A DNA stretch of 59,255 nt from Flavobacteriales bacterium. Lineage in GTDB: Bacteria > Bacteroidota > Bacteroidia > Flavobacteriales_E > Vicingaceae. The position numbers and the translations under genes were made by a program. This document shows positions 43,109-52,241 of this stretch, piece after piece (the first letter of the stretch is position 1; every line of letters starts with the position of its first letter). The notes beneath the pieces were generated by a model, which did no database searches, was not told the DNA's origin, and saw nothing but the letters and a program-made list of their open reading frames with translations. The DNA lies in the NCBI GenBank assembly GCA_029262875.1, contig JAJCYO010000030.1:1-59255 (forward strand), written 5' to 3'.

Positions 43109-44257
43109 ATGAAAATATTAAAAAGACTTTTCTCAGGACTACTTCTCGTTTTAGCCCTTGCTTCTTTATTAATTATAATCACTGGTCATTCTCACTTGTT
43201 TAAGGCTGTTGCATCCACTTATTTTGTTGGAAGAACTGGACCAAGTATTGATGAACATACTATTTTTGAAAGCAGGACGGTCGAGGTCGGTGAACACCAA
43301 CCTTGGAAGACAGGTGAAAATTACAACAAAGTCTATGATGAAGGGTTATTATCTGAAATTGAAAAATTTAATCCTGCAGCTTTCTTAGTAATAAAACGAG
43401 ACAACATTGTTTATGAAAAATATTGGGGAGACTATAATGAGAATTCTTTAACCAATTCATTTTCTGTGGCGAAAACATTTATTGGATTACTAATAGGCAT
43501 TGCCATTGATGAAGGTAAAATCAACAGTGTTAATGATCCTGTTGGGGATTATTTGCCTGAATACAAAGAGAATCCTGAACTGACCATTAAACATTTACTC
43601 ACTATGAGCTCAGGAATTAATTTTGATGAGAGCTACAGCAGTCCTTTTGGTCATATGGCAAAAGCATATTATGGAACAGATATTAAAGAATTAAACAAAG
43701 ACTATTCTGTTACTGAGACTCCAGGGGAGGAATGGAGATATTTAGGAGGAAATACGATCATCCTTTCTTTTATTTTAGAAAAAGTAACAGGAACAACTAT
43801 AGCAGAATACATGAGTCAAAAAGTGTGGCAACCTATAGGAGCTAAAAATGCTGCTTTATGGAGCTTAGACAAAAAAGATGGTAGAGAAAAAGCCTATTGT
43901 TGTTTTTACTCAAATGCAAGAGATTTTGCACGTATTGGAAAACTCTATTTAAATGGTGGTATTTGGGATAAAAGGCGAGTTGTGAGTCAAGACTATGTAG
44001 ATGCTTCTACCTGCTCAGCATATTATTTAAAGGATAGAGATAAGAAACCTGTTGATTTTTATGGTTACCAAATGTGGATGACTTATTATAAAGACATGGA
44101 CATTTTTTATGCTCGAGGTATACAAGGTCAATTTATCATTGTAATTCCTGAACGAGAAATTGTAATTGTGAGGTTGGGCCATGAAAGAGGTCCTAATTTA
44201 TCGAATTATCATCCAAGTGATTTTTACACCTATATTAATTTCGCATTGAAGCAGTAA
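43109..44257 (+). CDS. Serine hydrolase of the beta-lactamase/DD-peptidase class C fold
   Basis: A 382-residue protein with an N-terminal membrane anchor or signal (about 6-27) and a class C beta-lactamase-like domain. The SxxK catalytic motif is SVAK in SFSVAKTFIGLLIG, followed by HLLTMSSGINF, a family landmark, and a YLGGNT segment where the second catalytic tyrosine region lies. Relatives are esterases, DD-peptidases or amidases; clinical beta-lactamase activity should not be assumed. It is the third gene of a tight run with pgi/pmi and lipB. The opposing obg gene ends 1 base past its stop. Confidence 0.88.
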   Translation: MKILKRLFSGLLLVLALASLLIIITGHSHLFKAVASTYFVGRTGPSIDEHTIFESRTVEVGEHQPWKTGENYNKVYDEGLLSEIEKFNPAAFLVIKRDNIVYEKYWGDYNENSLTNSFSVAKTFIGLLIGIAIDEGKINSVNDPVGDYLPEYKENPELTIKHLLTMSSGINFDESYSSPFGHMAKAYYGTDIKELNKDYSVTETPGEEWRYLGGNTIILSFILEKVTGTTIAEYMSQKVWQPIGAKNAALWSLDKKDGREKAYCCFYSNARDFARIGKLYLNGGIWDKRRVVSQDYVDASTCSAYYLKDRDKKPVDFYGYQMWMTYYKDMDIFYARGIQGQFIIVIPEREIVIVRLGHERGPNLSNYHPSDFYTYINFALKQ

Positions 44258-44258
44258 A

Positions 44259-45248
44259 CTATTCATTAATTTTTTCCCACAATAAATCTTTAAGCTCTGT
44301 CAGCCCTTGTTGAGCAACTGAAGAAATAAATAAGTTAGGTATTTTAGGTAAGTCTTTTTCAATCTCCAGTTTCAATTCATCATCTAACATATCAGCTTTT
44401 GAGATTGCTAATATTCTATCCTTATCCAGTAATTCTGGATTAAATTGCTTGAGTTCGTTGAGTAGGGTTTTATATTCCTGATGAATATCATCGCTATCTG
44501 CTGGCACTAAAAACAGTAAAACCGAATTACGCTCAATGTGCCTTAAAAACCGTAACCCTAACCCTTTTCCTTCATGTGCTCCTTCAATGATTCCAGGAAT
44601 ATCCGCCATTACAAAAGATTGATGGTCTCTATAAGGAATCATTCCTAAATTAGGAACCAATGTCGTAAATGGGTAATTCGCTATTTCCGGTTTAGCAGCT
44701 GATACTACAGAAAGTAATGTCGATTTTCCAGCATTTGGAAACCCAACCAAACCAACATCGGCCAATACTTTAAGTTCAAGAATTTTCCATGCTTCCTCAT
44801 AATCCTCTCCAGGTTGAGCATACCTAGGAGCTTGATTGGTCGAATTTTTAAAATGGTCATTTCCTAAACCACCTCTTCCTCCTTTTACTAAAATTTGCTC
44901 TTCACCATCTTCTGTAATCTCAAAGAGTACTTCTCCTGTTTCCGCATCTTTAGCAACAGTTCCTAAAGGTACTTCTACATAAGCATCCTCTCCTTCAGCG
45001 CCAGAGCTTGTGTTTTTACTCCCACCTTCACCATGTCCAGCTTTAATATGTCTTTTATGTTTGAGGTGTAAGAGCGTCCACATTTGTTTATTTCCCTTAA
45101 CAATAACATGCCCGCCTCTTCCGCCATCACCACCATCTGGACCACCTTTAGTAATGTATTTTTCTCTTCTAAAATGTTTAGAACCTGCTCCTCCTTTACC
45201 TGAACGGCAATTGATTTTTACATAATCGATAAAATTTGAGGAAGCCAT
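44259..45248 (-). CDS. obgE: Obg family GTPase
   Basis: A 329-residue essential GTPase involved in 50S ribosome maturation. The glycine-rich Obg fold (about 1-158) has [16 protein letters not shown] and [14 protein letters not shown]-like blocks. The G domain has [12 protein letters not shown] (G1), TLVPNLG (G2), [16 protein letters not shown] (G3), SKAD (G4) and an SSVAQQG (G5). The optional C-terminal OCT domain is absent, as usual in this phylum. It forms a leftward run with adk (28 bases) and hpt. Confidence 0.96.
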   Translation of the reverse strand: MASSNFIDYVKINCRSGKGGAGSKHFRREKYITKGGPDGGDGGRGGHVIVKGNKQMWTLLHLKHKRHIKAGHGEGGSKNTSSGAEGEDAYVEVPLGTVAKDAETGEVLFEITEDGEEQILVKGGRGGLGNDHFKNSTNQAPRYAQPGEDYEEAWKILELKVLADVGLVGFPNAGKSTLLSVVSAAKPEIANYPFTTLVPNLGMIPYRDHQSFVMADIPGIIEGAHEGKGLGLRFLRHIERNSVLLFLVPADSDDIHQEYKTLLNELKQFNPELLDKDRILAISKADMLDDELKLEIEKDLPKIPNLFISSVAQQGLTELKDLLWEKINE

Positions 45249-45276
45249 TTTTAAAAAAATATGCTGTATACTTTAT

Positions 45277-45861
45277 TTACAAAGAAATTTTATACTCATC
45301 AATTGTGGCACATAATCTGTCGAATATTTCATCTACAGAACCCACTCCATCAACTTTTTGAAACTTATTTCGTTGGCTATAAAAATCTGCAACAACAGCA
45401 GTTTGTTCATTGTAAACACTAATTCTATTTGCTATTACTTCTTCATTCGCATCATCTGCTCTACCGCTATCCTTTCCTCTCAACAATAACCTTTTTATCA
45501 ACTCTTGCTCTGCTACATCTAAAGCCAGCATCACAGAAATTGTTGTTCCTTTTCCTGTTAAAAATTCTTCTAATGATTCTGCTTGAGGAGTGGTTCTAGG
45601 AAACCCATCAAAAATAAACCCTTCTGCATTTGGGTTTTTATCTACTTCTGCTTCAAGCATTTTTATCGTTACTTCATCTGGAACCAAATTACCGCCATCC
45701 ATATAGCTTTTTGCAAGCGTTCCTAATTCAGTTTCTCCTTTAATATTCGCTCTAAAAATATCTCCTGTTGATAAATGAACTATATTATACTTGTTTATTA
45801 ATTTCTCTGCTTGAGTTCCTTTTCCTGCACCCGGAGGGCCAAACAATACTATGTTTAACAT
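45277..45861 (-). CDS. adk: Adenylate kinase (short type)
   Basis: Catalyses ATP + AMP to 2 ADP. Walker A is GPPGAGKGTQAE (8-19), AMP-binding residues lie in HLSTGDIFRANI, and IFDGFPRTTPQAE is the AMP-domain signature. The LID is the short form (LRGKDSGRADDANEEVIANRI, no zinc-finger insert), giving 194 residues, as in other Bacteroidota. The gene follows hpt by 10 bases. Confidence 0.97.
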   Translation of the reverse strand: MLNIVLFGPPGAGKGTQAEKLINKYNIVHLSTGDIFRANIKGETELGTLAKSYMDGGNLVPDEVTIKMLEAEVDKNPNAEGFIFDGFPRTTPQAESLEEFLTGKGTTISVMLALDVAEQELIKRLLLRGKDSGRADDANEEVIANRISVYNEQTAVVADFYSQRNKFQKVDGVGSVDEIFDRLCATIDEYKISL

Positions 45862-45871
45862 CTTATTTTTT

Positions 45872-46408
45872 TTAATCGTTTAAAACGTAAATTGAACTTA
45901 AATTTCTTCCTAAACCATCATAATCTAACCCATATCCTAATACAAAGGCATTTGGAATTTCTAACCCAACATAATCAATCGGGTGATCCTTTTTATAGGC
46001 TGCTGGCTTATACAATAATGTTGCTATTTTAATACTTTTTGCATTTTTCTTAGAAAGAATTTCATGAAGTTTCACCAACGTATTTCCAGTATCTACAATG
46101 TCTTCAACTAAGATAATATCCTTTCCTGAAATATCTTCATTTAAACCAATTAGTTGGTTCACTTCTCCAGTAGAATTGGTTCCTTCATAAGAAGCCAACT
46201 TGACAAATGAAACGGTACATTCTAAATCTATTGATTTTAATAAATCACCAAAAAACATAAATGATCCGTTAAGTATTCCTAAGAATATTGGTGCACTATC
46301 TTTGTAGTCATCATTAATTTTTGAAGCTACCTTTTCAACTGAGGTTTGAAGTTCTTCCTCTGAAATGTAAGGTTTAAAAGACTTATCTTTAACTGTTATA
46401 ATATCCAT
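45872..46408 (-). CDS. hpt: Hypoxanthine phosphoribosyltransferase
   Basis: Purine salvage enzyme making IMP or GMP from hypoxanthine or guanine and PRPP. The 178-residue protein has the PRPP loop ILVEDIVDTGNTL (about 95-107), FLGILNGSFMFFGDLL in the N-terminal hood and YVGLEIPNAFVLGYGLDY near the C-terminus for purine binding. It is the first gene of the hpt-adk-obg run, transcribed from a box at 46424-46431, and is divergent from purE, another purine gene. Confidence 0.95.
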   Translation of the reverse strand: MDIITVKDKSFKPYISEEELQTSVEKVASKINDDYKDSAPIFLGILNGSFMFFGDLLKSIDLECTVSFVKLASYEGTNSTGEVNQLIGLNEDISGKDIILVEDIVDTGNTLVKLHEILSKKNAKSIKIATLLYKPAAYKKDHPIDYVGLEIPNAFVLGYGLDYDGLGRNLSSIYVLND

Positions 46409-46423
46409 ATCAGTATTTCATCA

Positions 46424-46431
46424 CAAATGTA
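46424..46431 (-). promoter_or_regulatory. -7 promoter box TACATTTG of the hpt-adk-obg run
   Basis: Exact TAnnTTTG match on the minus strand, 15 bases before the hpt ATG at 46408. The same octamer occurs on the opposite strand for purE. Confidence 0.5.
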
Positions 46432-46473
46432 ATTAATTTAAATTGTGAACCATGAAATTGACATCATATTAAC

Positions 46474-46481
46474 TACATTTG
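46474..46481 (+). promoter_or_regulatory. -7 promoter box TACATTTG of purE
   Basis: Exact TAnnTTTG match 19 bases before the ATG at 46501. Divergent with the hpt box, 42 bases apart; no shared operator is visible between them. Confidence 0.5.
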
Positions 46482-46500
46482 TACCATAAAAAAATTCAAT

Positions 46501-47007
46501 ATGAAAGCACAAGTAAGTATAATTATGGGAAGCACTTCTGATTGGCCTGTAATGCAAAAAACAGCCGACTTCTTAAATGAGATGGAAATTCCTTTTGAAG
46601 TGAATGCTTTATCAGCACATAGAACCCCAGAAAAAGTTGAAAAATTTGCTAAAAATGCCAAAGAAAATGGGATAAAAGTAATTATTGCTGCTGCCGGAAT
46701 GGCTGCCCATTTACCTGGTGTTATTGCAGCTATGACGCCACTCCCAGTTATTGGTGTTCCAATTAAAGCTTCTTTAGATGGTCTTGATGCTTTATTAGCA
46801 ATAGTTCAAATGCCTCCGGGCATACCTGTTGCAACTGTTGGAATTAACGGTTCTTTAAATGCAGGAATATTGGCAGCTCAAATTATTGGTTCTGGTGATG
46901 ATGCAATTTTCAGTAAAACTGTTGCTTACAAAGAAGATTTGAAGAAAAAAATAGCTAAAGCCAACGAAGATTTATCAGCACATCAATTTGACTATAGAAC
47001 TAACTAA
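46501..47007 (+). CDS. purE: N5-carboxyaminoimidazole ribonucleotide mutase
   Basis: Converts N5-CAIR to CAIR in de novo purine synthesis (class I PurE). The 168 residues show the family blocks IIMGSTSDWPVMQKTADFL, VNALSAHRTPE (catalytic histidine), IAAAGMAAHLPGVIAAMT and GLDALLAIVQMPPGIPVATV. purK is not adjacent. Its stop overlaps the end of the opposing acyltransferase gene by 4 bases. Confidence 0.96.
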   Translation: MKAQVSIIMGSTSDWPVMQKTADFLNEMEIPFEVNALSAHRTPEKVEKFAKNAKENGIKVIIAAAGMAAHLPGVIAAMTPLPVIGVPIKASLDGLDALLAIVQMPPGIPVATVGINGSLNAGILAAQIIGSGDDAIFSKTVAYKEDLKKKIAKANEDLSAHQFDYRTN

Positions 47008-47549
47008 AGGACCCCTTTTTCAGGAAATTTCCCTTTAATACCTCTATAAAAATCTTTAATTGATTCAATATCTTTTTCTACATCATTCGTGGTGTGAAAA
47101 ACAGGACCAAATCCTCCTACTTTGTTTTCATAATCAATGTAGCCTAAAATGATGGGGACATTCGCTTTTTGTGAGATGTAATAAAATCCTTTTTTCCAAT
47201 TGGGATTATAGCTTCTTGTTCCTTCAGCTGGAACCAGGAGCGCCAATTCTTCATAATGATTAAACACATCCGCTATTTCATCTGTAAGGTTTTGATTCTT
47301 ACTTCGGTTAACAGGAATTCCACCCAGTGATCTAAATAAATAATTAAGTGGAAACACATACCATTCCTGTTTTATGAAAAATTTCATTGGAATCCCTTTC
47401 ATTAAAAAGAACAGCATACCATATACAAAATCCCAGTTGCTGGTATGAGGAGCAGCAAGTATAATATATTTCTTTATGCCTGATGGAATTTCTCCTTCTG
47501 CTTTCCAACCTAATGAATGAAAAATAAATGATGATAATCTTTTAATCAC
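47004..47549 (-). CDS. PlsC-like 1-acylglycerol-3-phosphate acyltransferase family protein
   Basis: A 181-residue acyltransferase. The catalytic H-x4-D motif is HTSNWDF (about 34-40) and the phosphate-binding motif is VPAEGTRS (about 109-116), with FFIKQEWYVFPL and LGGIPVNRSK as the intermediate blocks. The protein is shorter than housekeeping PlsC and resembles the subset of Bacteroidota 1-acyl-glycerol-3-phosphate acyltransferases; lysophospholipid or lipid A-related acylation are possible. It follows the PorP/SprF gene by 20 bases on the same strand. Confidence 0.87.
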   Translation of the reverse strand: MIKRLSSFIFHSLGWKAEGEIPSGIKKYIILAAPHTSNWDFVYGMLFFLMKGIPMKFFIKQEWYVFPLNYLFRSLGGIPVNRSKNQNLTDEIADVFNHYEELALLVPAEGTRSYNPNWKKGFYYISQKANVPIILGYIDYENKVGGFGPVFHTTNDVEKDIESIKDFYRGIKGKFPEKGVL

Positions 47550-47569
47550 CCTACAAAAGTAACCAATCG

Positions 47570-48613
47570 TTACTTAAAAGATGCGCGCTGAAGAGCTTTA
47601 GGCCTATTGGTGTAACGTATAGAAATTTCAAAACCACCATTTCCACCTGTTACACTTGATAAAGCAGAACTATTATAATCATAAGAAACACCAATCATAT
47701 AATCAGTGAATTCTAAATATACTTGAGGAATTATAGCGTCTTTTACCCTGTAATGGCTTCCAAAATAAACCGCGCCTTGTTTAAATAATCCTGAATATTT
47801 TGTTGAGTTTCCAATTCTAATTTTAAACAATAACCCTGGTGTAATTTCTCTATACCCAGCTTGCATTGCATAAAACATAGATGGTACCAACGATAATTTT
47901 GAACTTCTTATATCAAATGTTCCTGAAAACTGAGCAACGTATTTCATTGGTATTTCATCTTGAGTATCACTAAAAAAATCTTGTTTTGGCTTATTTAGGT
48001 GGTACCCTGCAACACCAATATTAAAACTGGACATATCACTTCCTAAAAACTCATTGGTAGTGTTTTTAAACTCATAATAAATTCCTGCCCCTAAGTCAAA
48101 ATACCTTGAAGCTGTTAACCCAAATGTTTCATTTGAGTTAATTTCTGTATCAAACACTTCTCCGTTAAATTGACTTCCCCAAGTTAGTTTCGCAAGACTG
48201 GCAGAATATTGTCCAAATGCGGGTTGTATCCCTACCGAGAAAGTATGGTTGTCTGCTATTGGCAACACTCCCGAAAATGAAAGTCCAGCTTGAAAATTTC
48301 CAAAACTAGAATTCCCAGCAACATCCTTATAAAAATTTGCACCTATACCAAAATAGGCATGTCTCCCATTCCCCTTGGCTATAGGCGCATCAAAAGATGC
48401 AGCATACGTATTGTAAGCATTCCCAAATGCACCCCATTGGGTCCTAAAATTCATGATTCCTCTCACATTGCCATTGAATACGCCAGATGCCCCAGGATTA
48501 ATTAATTGAGGTGTTTGTCCAAATTGAGAAAAATGAACATCTTGTGCATTAACACTTGCTGCTATAAAAATAGCAAGTGTAAATAAAACCTTTATAGGAT
48601 TCATTTTCATCAT
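47570..48613 (-). CDS. PorP/SprF family type IX secretion outer-membrane protein
   Basis: A 347-residue outer-membrane protein with signal peptide (cleavage about residue 24, VNAQ) and the family start DVHFSQFGQTPQLINPGASG and MNFRTQWGAFG. Its ATG overlaps the stop of the upstream CotH/type B gene by one base (TAATG), so the two are translationally coupled; this is the tightest adhesin-PorP/SprF linkage in the window. Second and third in-frame ATGs at 48610 and 48604 are alternative starts. It probably assists export or anchoring of the CotH protein. Confidence 0.93.
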   Translation of the reverse strand: MMKMNPIKVLFTLAIFIAASVNAQDVHFSQFGQTPQLINPGASGVFNGNVRGIMNFRTQWGAFGNAYNTYAASFDAPIAKGNGRHAYFGIGANFYKDVAGNSSFGNFQAGLSFSGVLPIADNHTFSVGIQPAFGQYSASLAKLTWGSQFNGEVFDTEINSNETFGLTASRYFDLGAGIYYEFKNTTNEFLGSDMSSFNIGVAGYHLNKPKQDFFSDTQDEIPMKYVAQFSGTFDIRSSKLSLVPSMFYAMQAGYREITPGLLFKIRIGNSTKYSGLFKQGAVYFGSHYRVKDAIIPQVYLEFTDYMIGVSYDYNSSALSSVTGGNGGFEISIRYTNRPKALQRASFK

Positions 48614-51600
48614 TACCTAACCAATGTGATGTTTCCTGATTTATTCTCGATATCTCCATCTGAGAACACCGCCTTCATCTTATAGACATAAACTCCAGAT
48701 GCAGCTTTTTTGCCATTAAAATTACCATCCCATCCTTTATCAGGAGATGATGATGAGAATACCATTTCTCCCCAGCGATCATACACATCAAAAGTTAGGC
48801 TTTCTATCTGCCCGCCATAAACATATAGAATATCGTTATTTCCATCTCCATTTGGAGAGAAGGCCATTGGCACCTGTGCTGCTTTTGGTGGAGGTAAAAC
48901 TTCCTCTATATAATAAGCCGTAATTACATCATTTCCAGAAACAATAAAGCTAACATTAGAGCTTAAAACTGATGGTGTTAATGTATGAAAGTTTGAACCC
49001 CATCGATCAAACAAGAAATTACTAATTGGCGTTTCTGTTAAATCTATAGTCATTCCAGTCATGTACCTTTTTATAACAGAGGTAGATGTTAAATCTTCAA
49101 ATACCGAATTGGAATCAATCGTAATTTCTCCCATCAATGTTGGACTAACTCTAAACTCAATATCAAAAGTATCTATCAACGCAAAATGGGCAACAATACT
49201 ATCCACTTGATCTACTGTAATCGTTACACTTGGATCGGTTGAAAGTGTAACAAAAGGTGTTGTATTAGAGGTCCAATTGATAAATAAATACCCTGGTTGA
49301 GGGGTAGCCACTAAATTAAGCACACTTGTTTCTGGGTAAAAGGCAGAGTAACTATAAGCTGGTGGTGTAAATCCATCGATAGAAATATCTCCACCACCAA
49401 CTGGATCCACATTAAAGGTTAACTCCACGGTATCTCCGATGATAATAAAATGTGCAACAATACTATCAGCTTGTGTAATTTGCAGTGAATTATTCTCATT
49501 CGTTGTTGCTGAATCTAACGTATGGTTAAATACTTCCCAATGGTCAAATATATATCCTGTATTTGGTGTTGCTTTTAGAAGGATATCAATGTTTCCAAAG
49601 TAATTACCTGAGTATACATAATTGGTAGGTGTAACTGAATTTATTTTGGCATCTCCAGCTCCAGCTGGAAAAACATTTACCTGTATTGGGTACGGTCCGG
49701 TAACGTTATAACAATTAACAAGACCCGTATTCATAGCTGTACAACGAGCATTAATAAAATTCCTCATGTCCTGAACATTTTGTGTCCATTCAGCCATTGT
49801 ACCAGCAGGAAAAGTTGAAGGTCCCCACCTTGCAATTTGTCCTGGCATCTCTGGTGTAATGATATTCACCAAACTATCTAATACAGCAATCATATTCGTG
49901 CATTTGAATGTTGTATTTGACAAATCAATGTACCTCGAAATGTAATATTGTTGGAACGTAGGGTTATTCATTAATGCATTTAATATAACTGTATGCCCTT
50001 GGCCTCCTGGGTTAGGCAAATTATCTATATTACATGGGTCAGCGGCTGGGTTTGAACTTGGAATTCCGGTATAATTAGTATAATGGTTAAATGTTGCATC
50101 CATATCCCAAAGTGAATACCTCCATTTGGTTTTTGAGCCGTTCGTATCCAACCCTCTCCACCATGATGTATTCCAATTCAGCATGTCTTGATTTAAGATA
50201 TAAGAATTTAATACAAAATAATCCACTAAACTTTTCCATTTATACTGGCTTGTTACGTAAGTAAAATTAGCTGGAACAGCCATGTTATTAGTTGTAATAA
50301 AATTTAACAATGTATTCCAATCATTCTGGGCATTAGGAGCTCCATATTTTTCCCATGTACCTCCCCAAGTTTTTAAATACTGAATGTAATTTGGACTGTC
50401 TTTCCATTGCTCATCTTGATCATAATAATAATCTAAGAAATCACTATCATCTACTTTTTCACGAATTTCATATACTCCCCAATATTGACCATTCATATAC
50501 AATATACACGATTGGTGCGTTCTTTCATCCAAATGCAAATCTCCTTGTTGAGACAGCGCTTGAACATAAGGGTCTCTAATATGTGCTCCTCCTAATTCTC
50601 CAGCGTAATTTTTATTCGCCTGTCCTTCAAAAGGGTAATTATCACTAGCTCCCGCTTTTAAAATTATACGCTGAAATTTTGTTCGAGATTTATTGGCAAA
50701 CAGTTGATCTTTTAACGCAAAGTTATAACCGTATTGGTCTCTCATTATAAAATCTACACCTCTTTGATCATAAGCCCAAGAATCATTACCATGCTTATCA
50801 AAATCACCTTGACCTTCAGTTGTCATCACTCCTGCTGCATCAAAATATTCAATGGCACCAACTGGTTCAAGTTGAGTCCCCCCAAAGAGTGTCCCCATAT
50901 CATCTCCGCATACAGAGACAACAGGAAGTGTATGTGTTGAATTGATAAAATAAGTATTTGTTTCTATAAAACTAGGTGGAATTGTTGGGGTTGAACTAAA
51001 ACATTTTGCTCTTAAAACGGTAGTTGAGGATATATTAATAGGTCCCGTATATGCCGTGGATGCCGCTGTTGGTTCATCCCCATTCGTTGTATAACGTATA
51101 GTTATATTAGGATCGGGGGTGGTAATAGTGACTGATTGAGCTCCTGCATAAAATCCAGCTGGCACACTCAAGGTAGGTGTTGTAGCATACTCTTGCATTC
51201 CACCGGTATTGGATCCATTTGGTGTAGAATTTGTAAAAACGCTCCAAGTAGCTCCTCCATCTGTTGTTCTTCCCCGAGAATGTAAATGCTGATTTGGGAT
51301 AATGGTTAAACTATCTATCATCGTTCCACCCGAATTTGAAAGAATAATTTTTTCATACTTAGTTTGCGTCCATTTGAATGTAGTATGAATCTCTTGCCCT
51401 CCTGCTATTACACCTCTCTTTGAACCGTAAACCATCATATAACCTCCAGCGGGGATAGAAATACTCCCTGGCACTTGAAATTTCGTTGGGTTTCCAGCCT
51501 TATCACTGATATAGTATCCATTTAAATTAATGGCAGTTCCAGTGGTGTTATAAAGTTCAACCCAATCTTCCATTTCTCCATAAAAATCAGGATCTCCAGC

Positions 51601-51708
51601 ACTAGTGGAATTGGCACATGAATATTCATTAATGACTACTTGTGTGAAAGCACTTGGAGCAAATAAAATTGCTACAACAAGGATAAAAATTTTGTGAAAT
51701 TTGGACAT
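48613..51708 (-). CDS. CotH-kinase surface protein with T9SS type B sorting domain
   Basis: A 1031-residue exported protein (start ATG 51708; the TTG at 51732 would put eight residues before the signal peptide). After the signal peptide (about 1-23) come a lamin-tail domain (VVINEYSCANS, DWVELYNTTGTAINLNGYYI), a chitobiase C-terminal-type domain (YTTNGDEPT), a CotH-type kinase domain (about 260-660, with GVYEIREKVDDSDF and WRYSLWDMDATFNHY), three InlB-B-like repeats (about 690-930) and a type B sorting domain (about 945-1031: VPMAFSPNGDGNNDI, RWGEMVF, GWDGNFNGKK, ending SGNITLVR). It is a paralogue of the 1023-residue CotH protein but is sorted by the other signal. Coupled to a PorP/SprF gene. 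Confidence 0.88.
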   Translation of the reverse strand: MSKFHKIFILVVAILFAPSAFTQVVINEYSCANSTSAGDPDFYGEMEDWVELYNTTGTAINLNGYYISDKAGNPTKFQVPGSISIPAGGYMMVYGSKRGVIAGGQEIHTTFKWTQTKYEKIILSNSGGTMIDSLTIIPNQHLHSRGRTTDGGATWSVFTNSTPNGSNTGGMQEYATTPTLSVPAGFYAGAQSVTITTPDPNITIRYTTNGDEPTAASTAYTGPINISSTTVLRAKCFSSTPTIPPSFIETNTYFINSTHTLPVVSVCGDDMGTLFGGTQLEPVGAIEYFDAAGVMTTEGQGDFDKHGNDSWAYDQRGVDFIMRDQYGYNFALKDQLFANKSRTKFQRIILKAGASDNYPFEGQANKNYAGELGGAHIRDPYVQALSQQGDLHLDERTHQSCILYMNGQYWGVYEIREKVDDSDFLDYYYDQDEQWKDSPNYIQYLKTWGGTWEKYGAPNAQNDWNTLLNFITTNNMAVPANFTYVTSQYKWKSLVDYFVLNSYILNQDMLNWNTSWWRGLDTNGSKTKWRYSLWDMDATFNHYTNYTGIPSSNPAADPCNIDNLPNPGGQGHTVILNALMNNPTFQQYYISRYIDLSNTTFKCTNMIAVLDSLVNIITPEMPGQIARWGPSTFPAGTMAEWTQNVQDMRNFINARCTAMNTGLVNCYNVTGPYPIQVNVFPAGAGDAKINSVTPTNYVYSGNYFGNIDILLKATPNTGYIFDHWEVFNHTLDSATTNENNSLQITQADSIVAHFIIIGDTVELTFNVDPVGGGDISIDGFTPPAYSYSAFYPETSVLNLVATPQPGYLFINWTSNTTPFVTLSTDPSVTITVDQVDSIVAHFALIDTFDIEFRVSPTLMGEITIDSNSVFEDLTSTSVIKRYMTGMTIDLTETPISNFLFDRWGSNFHTLTPSVLSSNVSFIVSGNDVITAYYIEEVLPPPKAAQVPMAFSPNGDGNNDILYVYGGQIESLTFDVYDRWGEMVFSSSSPDKGWDGNFNGKKAASGVYVYKMKAVFSDGDIENKSGNITLVR

Positions 51709-51832
51709 ATCTTTAGCTAATACGAAATACAATCCCTAAAAGTAAGAAAATCTAAGTGATTTATTAAGTATAAATAGGCTATTGTTGATTTCCTATTTTA
51801 AAGGTTGGGTTGAAGCAATTAACGGTAAGAAA

Positions 51833-52204
51833 TTACTTTTTACGTTCTAAAACATAATGAGTAATGATCAAAGACTCTCCTTTTATAGGGTAAACCTCGA
51901 CTAATTTCCATCCATTTTGTTTAAGGTTTTTAAGAACTGTTATGATCGCATTCATTCCTTCAAAACCTTTTGAAACGACTTCTGCTCCTTGGTTATTTCC
52001 CGTATAAACTGCTATTCTTGCTAAACTCGAACTACTACCCTCGATGGTTCTAAACTCATCTTCCTTATTTAACCTTAACTCTAAAATAATATAGTCTCCT
52101 TTTTTAGTTAACGTTTTTAGTTTGCTGGCAAGGTTGGCATTATCTTGAGCACTTACGCTGAAAGCTAAGCTTATTAAAAAAATGATAGAAAGTAACTTTT
52201 TCAT
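51833..52204 (-). CDS. Small exported protein of unknown function
   Basis: A 123-residue protein starting at the ATG at 52204 (the TTG at 52222 adds nothing useful). Signal peptide 1-20 (VSAQ). The mature part is a single alpha/beta domain (YIILELRLNKEDEFRTIEG, then ITVLKNLKQNGWKLVEVYPI and HYVLERKK) of no family I recognise; the end resembles DUF4177-like small domains in which a strand ends in YVLER. It stands alone between the SRPBCC gene (37 bases upstream) and the CotH gene. Confidence 0.7.
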   Translation of the reverse strand: MKKLLSIIFLISLAFSVSAQDNANLASKLKTLTKKGDYIILELRLNKEDEFRTIEGSSSSLARIAVYTGNNQGAEVVSKGFEGMNAIITVLKNLKQNGWKLVEVYPIKGESLIITHYVLERKK

Positions 52205-52241
52205 GAAATGAAGTTTAGACAAATATAAGTTAATTGTTTGG

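Noticed and set aside
51772-51798. Hairpin AAATAGG/CCTATTT upstream of the CotH gene as a terminator of the small exported protein gene
   Set aside because: A 7-bp AT-rich stem with a 13-base loop and no T-run on the relevant strand is too weak to call.
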